From: Chitinophaga rupis
GTDB lineage: Bacteria; Bacteroidota; Bacteroidia; Chitinophagales; Chitinophagaceae
Direction: 5' to 3'
DNA: 64,000 nt
Assembly: GCF_900109685.1 (NCBI RefSeq)
Contig: NZ_FOBB01000002.1
Span: forward strand, 62,001 to 126,000
Made by a program: the position numbers and the translations under genes. The notes below the pieces were generated by a model, which ran no database searches, had not been told where the DNA came from, and saw only the letters and a list, made by a program, of their open reading frames with translations. Below are positions 34,394-43,181 of this stretch, in pieces. The first letter of the stretch is position 1. The number at the start of each line of letters is the position of its first letter.

Positions 34394-35202
34394 AAAAGGA
34401 GAACAGGATCACGGAATCACCCTCGCATTACCGGCACATAGAGCAGATGTCTACAGAGGAAATTGTGCGCTCCATTAATGAGGAAGATCAGAAAGTAGCG
34501 CTGGCAGTAAAAAAAGTACTACCTGCTGTTACGGCGCTGATAGAAGCCGCCTCCTTGCTGCTGGTAGCAGGCGGCCGCGTTTTTTATATGGGCGCCGGTA
34601 CCAGCGGCCGTTTAGGCGTGCTGGATGCCAGTGAATGTCCGCCTACCTATGGGGTAGATGCAGGTATTATTAACGGGCTGATGGCCGGCGGGGATGCAGC
34701 GCTGCGTTTTGGGATCGAAGATGCGGAAGACAGCTATAAAACCGGCTGGCAGGACCTGCAGCAGTATAACATACGATCCAATGATTTTGTAATAGGCATT
34801 GCCGCCAGCGGTACTACACCCTATGTAGCAGGCGCGTTGCAACGATGCAGGAAGCATAACATTGCCACAGGCTGTATTGTATGCAATCCCGGATCGACGG
34901 TGGCCAGCCATGCGGATTATCCCATTGAAGTAATAACAGGCCCGGAATTTATTACCGGCAGCACCCGCATGAAAAGCGGCACTGCGCAGAAAATGGTGCT
35001 GAACATGATCTCCACCGCTCTTATGATACGCCTGGGCCGCGTGCAAGATAACCGCATGGTGTACATGCAGATCACCAACGAAAAATTAACGGACCGTGGT
35101 ACGCGTATGTTAATGGAAACCGGCGGCATCGCTGATTATGAAAAGGCAAAGGCATTGCTGCTGCAATACGGCAGCGTGCAGGCGGCATTAACAAACCTGT
35201 AA
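34390..35202 (+). CDS. murQ: N-acetylmuramic acid 6-phosphate etherase
   Basis: A 270-residue SIS-domain lyase that cleaves the D-lactyl ether of MurNAc-6-phosphate to give GlcNAc-6-phosphate and lactate. The SIS phosphate-binding strings MGAGTSGRLGVLDASECPPTYG and GIAASGTTPYV and the family segment TGSTRMKSGTAQKMVLNMIS are all present. The catalytic glutamate is E82 (E83 in E. coli MurQ). Cytoplasmic. Its presence in a polysaccharide operon rather than in a muropeptide recycling set, without a visible MurNAc kinase, is notable. It is coupled to the upstream isomerase gene and followed after nine bases by the permease gene. Confidence 0.93.
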   Translation: MKKENRITESPSHYRHIEQMSTEEIVRSINEEDQKVALAVKKVLPAVTALIEAASLLLVAGGRVFYMGAGTSGRLGVLDASECPPTYGVDAGIINGLMAGGDAALRFGIEDAEDSYKTGWQDLQQYNIRSNDFVIGIAASGTTPYVAGALQRCRKHNIATGCIVCNPGSTVASHADYPIEVITGPEFITGSTRMKSGTAQKMVLNMISTALMIRLGRVQDNRMVYMQITNEKLTDRGTRMLMETGGIADYEKAKALLLQYGSVQAALTNL

Positions 35203-35211
35203 ACAAACGGA

Positions 35212-36477
35212 ATGGCAGTAGCAGTAAGCATGCAAGACAGCACCACTACCGGTAGCGGCTATAGGAAGAACCTGCTGCTGATCGGGATCTTCTTTTTTAT
35301 TTTCGGATTCATCAGCTGGATCAACGGCACTTTAATTCCTTACCTGAAAATAGCCTGTGAGCTGGAGGAGTGGCAGGCTTACCTGGTTACTTTTGCTTTT
35401 TATATTTCCTATACGGCTATGGCCATACCAGCCAGCCGTTTGTTACAGCAAACCGGTATGATCAGGGGCATGAGCGCCGGCTTATACATTATGGCCGCCG
35501 GTTGCTTACTGTTTGTGCCGGCAGCGCTTACCCGCAGCTATGGCCTGTTCCTGACCGGTTTATTTTTAACCGGCGGCGGGCTTACGCTCTTGCAAACAGC
35601 CGTTAACCCTTACGTTACTTTACTGGGGCCCGCGGAAAGCGCGGCACGCCGTATCAGCATTATGGGCATTTGCAATAAAGTGGCCGGTATACTGGCCCCG
35701 CTGATCATGGGCAGCATTATCCTGAAAAATTCCGGAGGCCTTATCAGCGAGCTGGCGCAAATGAATGAAGTGCAAAAAAAGCTGCGCTTAGATGAGCTGG
35801 CGCATGATGTAATACTGCCGTATTGTATACTCACAGCCATACTGGTGCTGGTAGCAATTTTACTGCGCTTTGCACACCTGCCGGATATTAAGCCGGCAGC
35901 GCCGGAAACTGCTGTTACCGCGCCTTTAACCGGCAGTATGCGTTTTCTGCCGGGGTTTACCGCCATCTTCTTTGCTGTAGGTGCGGAGGTGCTGGCCGGT
36001 GATACCATCGGCAATTATGGCCTGTACCACGGCATTAGCCTGGATATAGCCAAGAACTTTACCTCCTATGCATTGTTTTGCATGATGGTAGGTTATATTG
36101 CAGGCGTGTGGGCCATTCCGCGTTATGTATCACAGCAAAAGGCTTTTTATGCATCTACCTGGCTGGGGCTTATGCTAACGGTGCTGGTTATACTATTACC
36201 TGCAAAAGCCTCTATTGCAGGCGTAGCATTGCTGGGGCTTGCCAATGCCATGTTATGGCCTGCCATCTGGCCACAGGCATTAAAGGGACTGGAAGGTAAA
36301 GCGCTGGCCCGCGGCTCCGCAGTGCTGATCATGGGCATTGCCGGCGGCGCGCTGATGCCTTTATTGTATGGCTGGCTGGCCACTGTTTTTAACAATCAAT
36401 ACGCTTATTGTATATTAATACCGGCATACGGCTTCCTGGTCTATTACAGCAATGCAGGAAAGAAACAAGCTAAATAA
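35212..36477 (+). CDS. MFS sugar permease of the fucose/GlcNAc (FHS) group
   Basis: A 421-residue membrane protein with about 12 hydrophobic segments. GFISWINGTLIPYLKIACEL in the first helix and GGLTLLQTAVNPYVTLLG in helix 5 are signatures of the FHS family, which includes fucose, glucose/galactose and the Bacteroidota-type N-acetylglucosamine permeases. It probably imports the amino sugar or another monosaccharide made by the periplasmic enzymes of the locus. Nine bases after murQ, seven before the second permease gene, so part of the same operon. Confidence 0.88.
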   Translation: MAVAVSMQDSTTTGSGYRKNLLLIGIFFFIFGFISWINGTLIPYLKIACELEEWQAYLVTFAFYISYTAMAIPASRLLQQTGMIRGMSAGLYIMAAGCLLFVPAALTRSYGLFLTGLFLTGGGLTLLQTAVNPYVTLLGPAESAARRISIMGICNKVAGILAPLIMGSIILKNSGGLISELAQMNEVQKKLRLDELAHDVILPYCILTAILVLVAILLRFAHLPDIKPAAPETAVTAPLTGSMRFLPGFTAIFFAVGAEVLAGDTIGNYGLYHGISLDIAKNFTSYALFCMMVGYIAGVWAIPRYVSQQKAFYASTWLGLMLTVLVILLPAKASIAGVALLGLANAMLWPAIWPQALKGLEGKALARGSAVLIMGIAGGALMPLLYGWLATVFNNQYAYCILIPAYGFLVYYSNAGKKQAK

Positions 36478-36483
36478 CCTTAC

Positions 36484-37764
36484 ATGACTAACAAAACGGG
36501 CCATTACCGCTGGGCTATTTGCAGCCTGCTGTTTTTTGCAACCACCATCAATTACCTGGACCGGCAGGTGGTGGGCTACCTGAAACCTATACTTGAAAAA
36601 GAATTTAACTGGACAGAAACAGATTACAGCCATATAGTAATGGCCTTTACCGCAGCCTATGCCTTCGGGCTGCTGCTGTTTGGCCGCGTGATAGATAAGC
36701 TGGGCAGCAAGCTGGGATACAGTATTTCCATTGCCATATGGAGCATTGCCGCTATGCTGCATGCCGTGGTAAAGACCACGCTGGGTTTTGGCATTGTAAG
36801 GGCCAGCCTGGGTTTGGGCGAATCCGGCAATTTTCCTTCCGCCATTAAAACAGTGGTAGCCTGGTTCCCTAAAAAGGAAAGAGCGCTGGCCACCGGTTTT
36901 TTTGATTCGGGCGCCAATATTGGCGCGGTACTGGCGCCGGTGGTAATTCCCTGGCTGCTGGGCGTGTATGGCTGGCAGGCCGCTTTCATTATTACCGGTA
37001 GCTTAGGCATTTTGTGGTTAATAGCCTGGCTGTTCATGTATGAGGTCCCTGCCAGGCATAAAAAAATAACCTCGCAGGAGCTGGCGTATATTGAAAGTGA
37101 TGCAGATCCTTTAACGCCGCAGGGACAGGGCGTTTCCTGGTTTAAGCTGTTTGGGCTGAAACAAACCTGGGCATTCATTATTGGTAAGTTCTTTACAGAT
37201 CCTATCTGGTACTTTTTCATGTACTGGCTGCCTTCCTATTTTTCCAGCGCCTTTCACCTGGACCTGAAAAAGCCTACACCGCCATTGATCATTATTTATA
37301 CAGCCGCCACAGTAGGCGCTTTGGGCGGAGGTTATCTTTCATCCATGCTCATAAAAAAAGGCTGGCCGGTGTATAAAGCGCGCAAGTATGCGCTGCTGGT
37401 ATCTGCCTTAACCGTGCTGCCTATTTTTGCTTCGCGGTACACGCAGGATATCTGGGTAGTGGTAGGATTGATCAGTCTTTCCATTGCCGGTAATGCTGCG
37501 TGGAGCGCCAATATCTACACTATTGTATCGGATATGCTGCCAGGTAAGGCAGTAAGCTCCGTGATAGGTATCGGAGGCATGGCCGGCGCTATAGGCGGGG
37601 TGCTGTTTCCCATGGGTATTGGCGCAGTGCTGGACCATTACAAAGCGCTGAATAATATTACCGCGGGGTATAACATTATATTCATCTTTTGCAGTCTTTC
37701 CTTTTTACTGGCCTGGCTGCTGATCCACTGGCTTACGCCGAAAATGGAGCCGATAGATTTCTAA
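36484..37764 (+). CDS. MFS permease of the anion:cation (hexuronate-type) group
   Basis: A 426-residue MFS protein with 12 predicted helices. TINYLDRQVVGYLKPILEKEF, RASLGLGESGNFPSAIKTVVAWFP and GFFDSGANIGAVLAPVVIPW are typical of ExuT-like hexuronate/aldonate symporters. It would take up a uronic acid or unsaturated uronide released by the GH28/GH105-like enzymes. Last gene of the carbohydrate operon; a 105-base gap follows. Two different MFS importers in one operon imply at least two monosaccharide types. Confidence 0.87.
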   Translation: MTNKTGHYRWAICSLLFFATTINYLDRQVVGYLKPILEKEFNWTETDYSHIVMAFTAAYAFGLLLFGRVIDKLGSKLGYSISIAIWSIAAMLHAVVKTTLGFGIVRASLGLGESGNFPSAIKTVVAWFPKKERALATGFFDSGANIGAVLAPVVIPWLLGVYGWQAAFIITGSLGILWLIAWLFMYEVPARHKKITSQELAYIESDADPLTPQGQGVSWFKLFGLKQTWAFIIGKFFTDPIWYFFMYWLPSYFSSAFHLDLKKPTPPLIIIYTAATVGALGGGYLSSMLIKKGWPVYKARKYALLVSALTVLPIFASRYTQDIWVVVGLISLSIAGNAAWSANIYTIVSDMLPGKAVSSVIGIGGMAGAIGGVLFPMGIGAVLDHYKALNNITAGYNIIFIFCSLSFLLAWLLIHWLTPKMEPIDF

Positions 37765-37869
37765 GCATAGCCCCCGATTCATAACATAATGATAACCTGA
37801 CCAACTTTTCTTTTGCAGTAATTTGGCCGCTTCTGTTTAAGTACATAAACGTAGCAAAATTATTGTATC

Positions 37870-39228
37870 ATGAATTGGAATTGTAAACGTATAGCCCTGG
37901 CCGTAACGCTGGTGCTGACCGGCGCATTTGCAGCCCGGGCGCAAAAGGCAAAGTATGTAGTGATGATCAGCATTGACGGCCTGCGCCCGGACTTTTACCG
38001 CGAAGCTACCTGGCCCACGCCCAACCTGCACTGGCTGGCAGCAGAAGGTGTTTCTGCCGACGGTGTAAGGGGAGTGCTGCCTACTGTAACCTATCCATCC
38101 CACACCACCATTATGACTGGTGTAATGCCCGCCCGCCATGGCATTTATTACAATACCCCTTTTGAGCGCGAAGGACAAACCGGCCGTTGGAACTGGGAAA
38201 ATAACCTGATCAAAACAACTACTTTATGGCAGGCCGTTAAGCAGAAAGGCGGCACCACTGCTGCGGTACACTGGCCGGTAACCGTAGGCGCTACCTATAT
38301 AGATTATAACCTGCCGGAATCGCCCAAAGGCAAGCCGGGTGAAGATCCTTTAAAACCCATGCGTGACGCATCTACTCCCAAAGGTTTGTTTGAAGAAGCA
38401 GAAAAAAATGCAATTGGCAAGCTGGATACAGCAGATATAGGCGGCGACTACCTGAGCATGGATGAAGATATCGCCCGCCTCACATCTTACCTGGTACAAA
38501 CCTACAAACCCTCCCTTACCACCGTGCACCTGGTTTGTGTAGACCATTTTGAGCACCTGGGCGGCCGTCAGGGGTTAGGCGTAGACAGGGCTATTGCCAA
38601 TGCGGACCGCGCCGTAGGCCACATTATGGAAGCCGTGGAAAAAGCCGGCATTAAAGACAGCACTGTGATCATGATAGTAGGAGACCATGGTTTTGTAGAC
38701 ATCCACACATTATTTGCACCCAATGTATGGCTGGCAAAAGCCGGCCTGATGGAGGATAAAAAAGACCGCGGCAACTGGAAAGCTACCTTTCACGCACAGG
38801 GCGGCAGCACCTTCCTGTACCTGAGAGATAAGAACGACCAGCAAACGCTGAATAAGGTAAAAGAGGTCTTAAGATCTATGCCGGCCGCTCAGCAAAAGCT
38901 GTTCAGGATAGTAGAAAAAGAGGAGCTTACCAAAATAGGCGCTGACCCGGAAGTGCAGCTGGCACTGGCTGCCAAACAAGGCATTGCATTTAGTGATGCT
39001 GCAGGCGGAGAACCGCTGAAACCCGCCAAAGGCGGTACCCATGGCTATTTCCCGGACTTTCATAATATAGAGACCGGCTTTATTGCCTATGGACCTGGTT
39101 TGAAAAAGGATGTGGTCATTCCTGCAATGGGTTTGGAAGATATTGCACCGCTGGTAGCGCATTTAATGGGGCTTACCATGCCGGGTGGGGAAGGAGTGGA
39201 GTACCCGGGTTGTTTTAAGGATAAATAA
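37870..39228 (+). CDS. Secreted ectonucleotide pyrophosphatase/phosphodiesterase-like (alkaline phosphatase superfamily)
   Basis: A 452-residue protein with a signal peptide (ends AARAQ). Metal-site strings are in order: SIDGLRPDF (D36), the nucleophile region PTVTYPSHTTIMTG (T74), VDHFEHLGG, GDHGF and THGYFPDF. This is the NPP pattern: two zinc ions and a threonine nucleophile that hydrolyse phosphodiester or phosphonate bonds. The substrate is unknown. Transcribed in the same direction as the sugar operon but separated from it by 105 bases, so it may have its own promoter. Confidence 0.9.
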   Translation: MNWNCKRIALAVTLVLTGAFAARAQKAKYVVMISIDGLRPDFYREATWPTPNLHWLAAEGVSADGVRGVLPTVTYPSHTTIMTGVMPARHGIYYNTPFEREGQTGRWNWENNLIKTTTLWQAVKQKGGTTAAVHWPVTVGATYIDYNLPESPKGKPGEDPLKPMRDASTPKGLFEEAEKNAIGKLDTADIGGDYLSMDEDIARLTSYLVQTYKPSLTTVHLVCVDHFEHLGGRQGLGVDRAIANADRAVGHIMEAVEKAGIKDSTVIMIVGDHGFVDIHTLFAPNVWLAKAGLMEDKKDRGNWKATFHAQGGSTFLYLRDKNDQQTLNKVKEVLRSMPAAQQKLFRIVEKEELTKIGADPEVQLALAAKQGIAFSDAAGGEPLKPAKGGTHGYFPDFHNIETGFIAYGPGLKKDVVIPAMGLEDIAPLVAHLMGLTMPGGEGVEYPGCFKDK

Positions 39229-39316
39229 GTGGTGAACTGATTTGTAATAATCAAGCCTGATCCGGAAAATAATATTTAAGGCTATAATTTAATCCTGCAA
39301 TTATTTAATCCTTAAA

Positions 39317-39352
39317 GTCGGATTGATTTCAGGAAAAGGCAATCATTCCGAC
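39317..39352. terminator. Hairpin between the convergent phosphodiesterase and permease genes
   Basis: Arms of 12 bases with one mismatch (39317-39328 with 39341-39352), loop of 12 bases. The right arm covers the stop of the minus-strand permease gene. No long T run follows on either strand, so termination is only probable. Confidence 0.4.
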
Positions 39353-41730
39353 CTCAGGCTCTTCACTGGATCTGCAATGGCAGCTTTAATAGCCTGGAAA
39401 CTGACAGTAAATACAGTTATGAGGGTGGCTGCCACTGCCGCCAGTACAAATGGTGTAGGGCCTATTGTGATCCGGTAATCGTATTTCATCAGCCAGTTTT
39501 GCAAATAATGATAAGCGATCGGGGATGCGATCAGGCAGCTGATCAATACAAGCAAAAGAAAATCTTTTGAAAGCAGCAACCATACCTGGGGAACAGAAGC
39601 GCCAAGTACCTTGCGTATGCCAATTTCTTTGGTCCGCTTTTCTGCCAGATAGGATGCTAAGCCAAAAAGGCCTATACAAGAGATTATGATAGCCAGCGAG
39701 GCAAAGAGGCCTGCGAGTTTTCCGATCAGCGATTCAAAATCGAATTTTGACGCGTAGCTTTCATTCACAAAGCGGTATTGAAAGGGAATGGTTGGGTTAT
39801 AACGATTGAACACCGGGGCAAGTTTTGTGAGCGCTGTATGTGTATTAACGTACGGTGATAAACGGTAGGTCACTACGTTTGACCAGCTTGGCTGGTAAAT
39901 AAAAATAGTCGGAACCGAACCCGAAAACGGCGACAACATTAATGCATCTTTAACCACGCCGATAACCGTAGCCTGTTGTTGCACGGTGTGCCAGGTGATA
40001 ACCTGGTTGATTGGATCTTTGTACCGCATGCGCTTGACAGCCGCTTCATTCAGGATGACGCTCAGGGAATCCGCCCCAAGATTGCCGGTGAAATTTTGTC
40101 CGTTCACTATTTTCATACCCAGCGTTTTAAAATAATCCGCATCAGATACACCGATAATCGCCAGGCTTAGGGTTTCTCCGGGCAGCCTGCCAGACCAGTC
40201 CGTTACGCTATTACTGGCCCAAAGGTCGGTAACCGGGCTGGATGATTTGGTAACACTGCTTACGACGCCGGTGTTCAACATTTCGTTTTTAAAGGCTTCA
40301 TAATTGCGCGTTAAATCTCCGGTAGCATCGGTCATCAATAAACGGCTGGCGTCATATCCCACCGGCCTGTCCTTGGCATGCTGTATCTGCTGGTAAATAA
40401 TGATCGTGCTAATGATCAGCGCAATAGAACAGGTGAATTGCACCACCACCAGTACCTTCCGGGGAATGTGACGGCCCTTGCCTGTTTGCATAGATCCTTT
40501 TAGAACTTTCACCGGGTTAAAGGAGGACAGGTAAAACGCTGGTCTGCTTCCGGCAAGCAGGCCTGTAAGCAGGATGTAGCCTGCCATGGTCAGCCAAAAC
40601 AAGCCATTATTAAAAGGAATGCTGATAGTTGAATGGGTAAGGTTGTTAAAAGCCGGGAGCGCCAGTATGACTAAAAGCAGCGAAAGCAAAAATGCCACTA
40701 CGGTTAAGGTCATGGATTCGGTCAAAAACTGCAAAACCAGGTCTTTACGGCGGGAGCCGATGGCTTTACGGATGCCTACTTCGCGTGCCCTTTTTTCTGA
40801 ACGTGCTATGGAAAGATTCGTGAAATTGATACAGGCAATGACCAGGATGAGGATCCCGATGATCGCGAACATCTTCACATAATCTATCAGGCCGCCAGTG
40901 ACTACTCCATTCCTGTACTCCGAAAATAAATGCCAGTCCTTTAAAGGTTCCAGGAACAGCTCAGCTTTTGTTTGCGCAAAATATTTCGGACTATGCTTAA
41001 CCAGCATTCCCTTTATTTTAGGGGCCAGATCTGCATAAGAAATATTAGGCTGCAGGGCAACAAAGGTCTGGAAAGAATTATTGTTCCAATCATTAAGTGA
41101 ATTTTTAACCCCTTCATCAGTAGCCGAATAATAGGCAAAAGGCACAATAAAGCTAAACTGAAATGTAGAATTGGCCGGTACGTCTTTCAGGATACCGGAA
41201 ACACGCAGATTATGAAAATTATCGATGCGCACTATTTTGCCCACAGGATCTTCCTGGCCAAATAAGACAACCGCCGTGGTCTGTGACAGAACAATGGAAT
41301 ATGGATCGCTCAGCGCAGTACCTGCATTACCCTGAATAAACGGATATTGAAAAATTTTCAGGAAGTCGCTTCCTGCCATTGCTCCATTAACGTTTATTCT
41401 TTTATCGCCAACGCTCAGCAGATGCTGGCCCATCCAGTCGGTTTGTGCCACATATTTTATCTCCTGAAAATCTTCTTTCAATGCCTCCGCCAACGGTAAA
41501 TTGGTGGAATTGGAAGTATTGATCTCGCCGTTGTTATTCACATTATATCTTACCTTGTAGACATGTTGGTAACCAGGTATAAAGCGATCATAGGAAACCT
41601 GGACATAGACCCACAAGCCGATGAGCAGGGCTGCGGCCATTCCGGAAGCCAAACCCAGAATATTCAATGCACTGTATACTTTATTGCGGCTGATCTCCCG
41701 CCATGCAGTCCTGAAGTAAGTCTTTAGCAT
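39343..41730 (-). CDS. ABC transporter permease of the MacB/FtsX type
   Basis: A 795-residue permease with two repeats of a periplasmic MacB-PCD domain and FtsX membrane regions, four plus four helices (FTNLSIARSEKRAREVGIRKAIGSRRKDLVLQFLTES and its C-terminal counterpart SYLAEKRTKEIGIRKVLGASVPQVWLLLSKD). The start MLKTYFRTAWREISRNK is the usual N-terminus of this Bacteroidota family; the frame runs 17 codons further upstream. Such proteins couple ATP hydrolysis to extraction of lipoproteins, peptides or antibiotics. No ATPase gene is adjacent, so its ATPase is encoded elsewhere. Confidence 0.9.
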   Translation of the reverse strand: MLKTYFRTAWREISRNKVYSALNILGLASGMAAALLIGLWVYVQVSYDRFIPGYQHVYKVRYNVNNNGEINTSNSTNLPLAEALKEDFQEIKYVAQTDWMGQHLLSVGDKRINVNGAMAGSDFLKIFQYPFIQGNAGTALSDPYSIVLSQTTAVVLFGQEDPVGKIVRIDNFHNLRVSGILKDVPANSTFQFSFIVPFAYYSATDEGVKNSLNDWNNNSFQTFVALQPNISYADLAPKIKGMLVKHSPKYFAQTKAELFLEPLKDWHLFSEYRNGVVTGGLIDYVKMFAIIGILILVIACINFTNLSIARSEKRAREVGIRKAIGSRRKDLVLQFLTESMTLTVVAFLLSLLLVILALPAFNNLTHSTISIPFNNGLFWLTMAGYILLTGLLAGSRPAFYLSSFNPVKVLKGSMQTGKGRHIPRKVLVVVQFTCSIALIISTIIIYQQIQHAKDRPVGYDASRLLMTDATGDLTRNYEAFKNEMLNTGVVSSVTKSSSPVTDLWASNSVTDWSGRLPGETLSLAIIGVSDADYFKTLGMKIVNGQNFTGNLGADSLSVILNEAAVKRMRYKDPINQVITWHTVQQQATVIGVVKDALMLSPFSGSVPTIFIYQPSWSNVVTYRLSPYVNTHTALTKLAPVFNRYNPTIPFQYRFVNESYASKFDFESLIGKLAGLFASLAIIISCIGLFGLASYLAEKRTKEIGIRKVLGASVPQVWLLLSKDFLLLVLISCLIASPIAYHYLQNWLMKYDYRITIGPTPFVLAAVAATLITVFTVSFQAIKAAIADPVKSLRSE

Positions 41731-41864
41731 TTGAGCCAGGCGGCCAAAAAAATGCCAGAGATTATCCAATTTGATAATCAATCAATTATAATAACCTTTT
41801 CCGTTCACCTGTTCGATAATGAACAATAAATCGTTCATTTATAAAACAGTTACAACTAAATGAT

Positions 41865-41898
41865 AAAAGGCTGATACGTAAATGTGCGTCAGCCTTTT
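41865..41898 (-). terminator. Terminator of the small minus-strand gene
   Basis: AAAAGGCTGA (41865-41874) pairs with TCAGCCTTTT (41889-41898), and the stem can extend with one bulge. On the minus strand it lies 13 bases past the stop at 41912 and is followed by TTTTATCATTT. Confidence 0.75.
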
Positions 41899-41911
41899 TA
41901 AACAATTATGT

Positions 41912-42094
41912 TTAGTATGGATCTTTCTTTACCTTATTAGACTTATTCAAACTGTCTCTTTCATGAAATTTCTTTATTCTTCGCTCCCATGTTGCTTTCT
42001 GCAACCTGAGCCTTCCTTCTTTTGAACAACGAAAAACTAACGACAGCATGAGTATCAAAAGACATAATAATAGATAAGTTCTAAGTAAGCGCAT
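41912..42094 (-). CDS. Small single-span membrane protein, unknown function
   Basis: A 60-residue peptide with a strongly hydrophobic N-terminal helix (LLRTYLLLCLLILMLSLVF) and a highly basic C-terminal half (KATWERRIKKFHERDS). It lies 15 bases downstream of the DUF1349 gene on the same strand and just before a terminator, consistent with an operon. No family is recognised and it could be a chance frame; the charge layout and the terminator favour a real gene. Confidence 0.5.
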   Translation of the reverse strand: MRLLRTYLLLCLLILMLSLVFRCSKEGRLRLQKATWERRIKKFHERDSLNKSNKVKKDPY

Positions 42095-42109
42095 GCCAAC
42101 TTTTATTAA

Positions 42110-42760
42110 TTACTCCGCATGCTTTTTCAGCCACTCCACTCTCCGCTGATCCGGCAAATGTTTCACCGTAAAACTTTCAAACGTAGCATCAAAGCCATTG
42201 CCATCCGGGCAGGCAGCCATTAACCCTACCATTACGGGGTGGTTATCCTGCAGCGGCGCATTGCGCGTCATAATATAGTTCTTATCATCAAAAGAGTAAT
42301 AGATCTCCACTGCATCTAACTTCCTCACTACTTTTATCCAGATGAAGGGCGGAACCTTATCCAGCGTTATCACACTCCAGTCGCTGGTTTTATGCGTAAC
42401 CACAGAGCTTACATTTAATTTCCCATCCACAAATTCAACCCCGGCCTTGATCCAGTTTTCATGATCTGCGCGGATCATCAAACCCATCTGGTCAAAACGG
42501 GCTTTGTAAGCACCGGTTAATTTTACTTTTGCTTCAAACTCTCCACCATAAGTGGCATAATAGAACGGGGCATCATCTACTGTGAATCCATAATGGGAGA
42601 TGCGCCAGTAATCGCTTTGCGGCGTTACCGTCATGCTCAGGCTATTGTTTTTGATCTCCCATTTTTCCGGTTCGTTGAACCATAACATTTTGTTGAGGCT
42701 CTGGGCTAATGTAACTTGTACCGTACATACCGTGAGGATGCTTAAAATAGTTTTTTTCAT
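42110..42760 (-). CDS. Secreted DUF1349 (concanavalin-like) protein
   Basis: A 216-residue protein with a signal peptide (ends TLAQ). The remainder follows the DUF1349 pattern: LWFNEPEKWEIKNNSLSMTVTPQSDYWR, FDQMGLMIRADHENWIKAGVEFVDGKLNVSSVVTH, then VGLMAACPDGNGFDATFESF. This is a beta-jelly-roll fold related to glucanase-like lectins; members are thought to bind or process carbohydrate. The precise role is unknown. Upstream of the small membrane protein on the same strand. Confidence 0.85.
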   Translation of the reverse strand: MKKTILSILTVCTVQVTLAQSLNKMLWFNEPEKWEIKNNSLSMTVTPQSDYWRISHYGFTVDDAPFYYATYGGEFEAKVKLTGAYKARFDQMGLMIRADHENWIKAGVEFVDGKLNVSSVVTHKTSDWSVITLDKVPPFIWIKVVRKLDAVEIYYSFDDKNYIMTRNAPLQDNHPVMVGLMAACPDGNGFDATFESFTVKHLPDQRRVEWLKKHAE

Positions 42761-42868
42761 TTTTGATGCTTTTAATTAGGCTGTTCGTCTATAGAACAAA
42801 GATGGTTATAAAAGGCCGGATTTAGTAGCGGGCAGGTTTAGACGTGGAGTAGCGATAAACATTAAACA

Positions 42869-42896
42869 GGCTGGCATAGCGGAATGTACGCCAGCC
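42869..42896 (-). terminator. Hairpin downstream of the GldL-like small gene
   Basis: GGCTGGC (42869-42875) pairs with GCCAGCC (42890-42896). On the minus strand it directly follows the stop at 42904 and is followed by TGTTTAATGTTT, a weak T tract. Confidence 0.5.
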
Positions 42897-42903
42897 ATCC
42901 TAT

Positions 42904-43101
42904 TTACCAGTTCAGGAAATTTTTTATTTTCGGATGGGTCACTAGCTTATAAAGTATGCCAACAATAGCAAGGATGTTTATAATCCATGCAGCCATCAGC
43001 AGGTTACTTGCACCCGGCCAATGCTGGATCTTGAAAACCGCAGCTGTGAAGTATAACAGGAAGCTGATAAACAGGAGAATAATAAAATGTTTGAGTTTCA
43101 T
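42904..43101 (-). CDS. Small two-helix membrane protein with GldL-like HWPGA motif
   Basis: A 65-residue protein starting MKLKHFIILLFISF with two hydrophobic helices joined by FKIQHWPGASN. The KIxHWPGA string is characteristic of the membrane part of GldL, the T9SS motor protein, but the long cytoplasmic tail is missing. Short HWPGA proteins are probably a separate family. The frame can be read from 43179, but the ATG at 43101 begins the hydrophobic segment and leaves room for a promoter divergent from the NUDIX gene. Confidence 0.7.
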   Translation of the reverse strand: MKLKHFIILLFISFLLYFTAAVFKIQHWPGASNLLMAAWIINILAIVGILYKLVTHPKIKNFLNW

Positions 43102-43181
43102 GGGTAAAATTAAAGCATTGCAATATAGATAAATATTTCCATGTCTTGCAGTATACAGCTTTAAGTTATAAAATTGCACTC

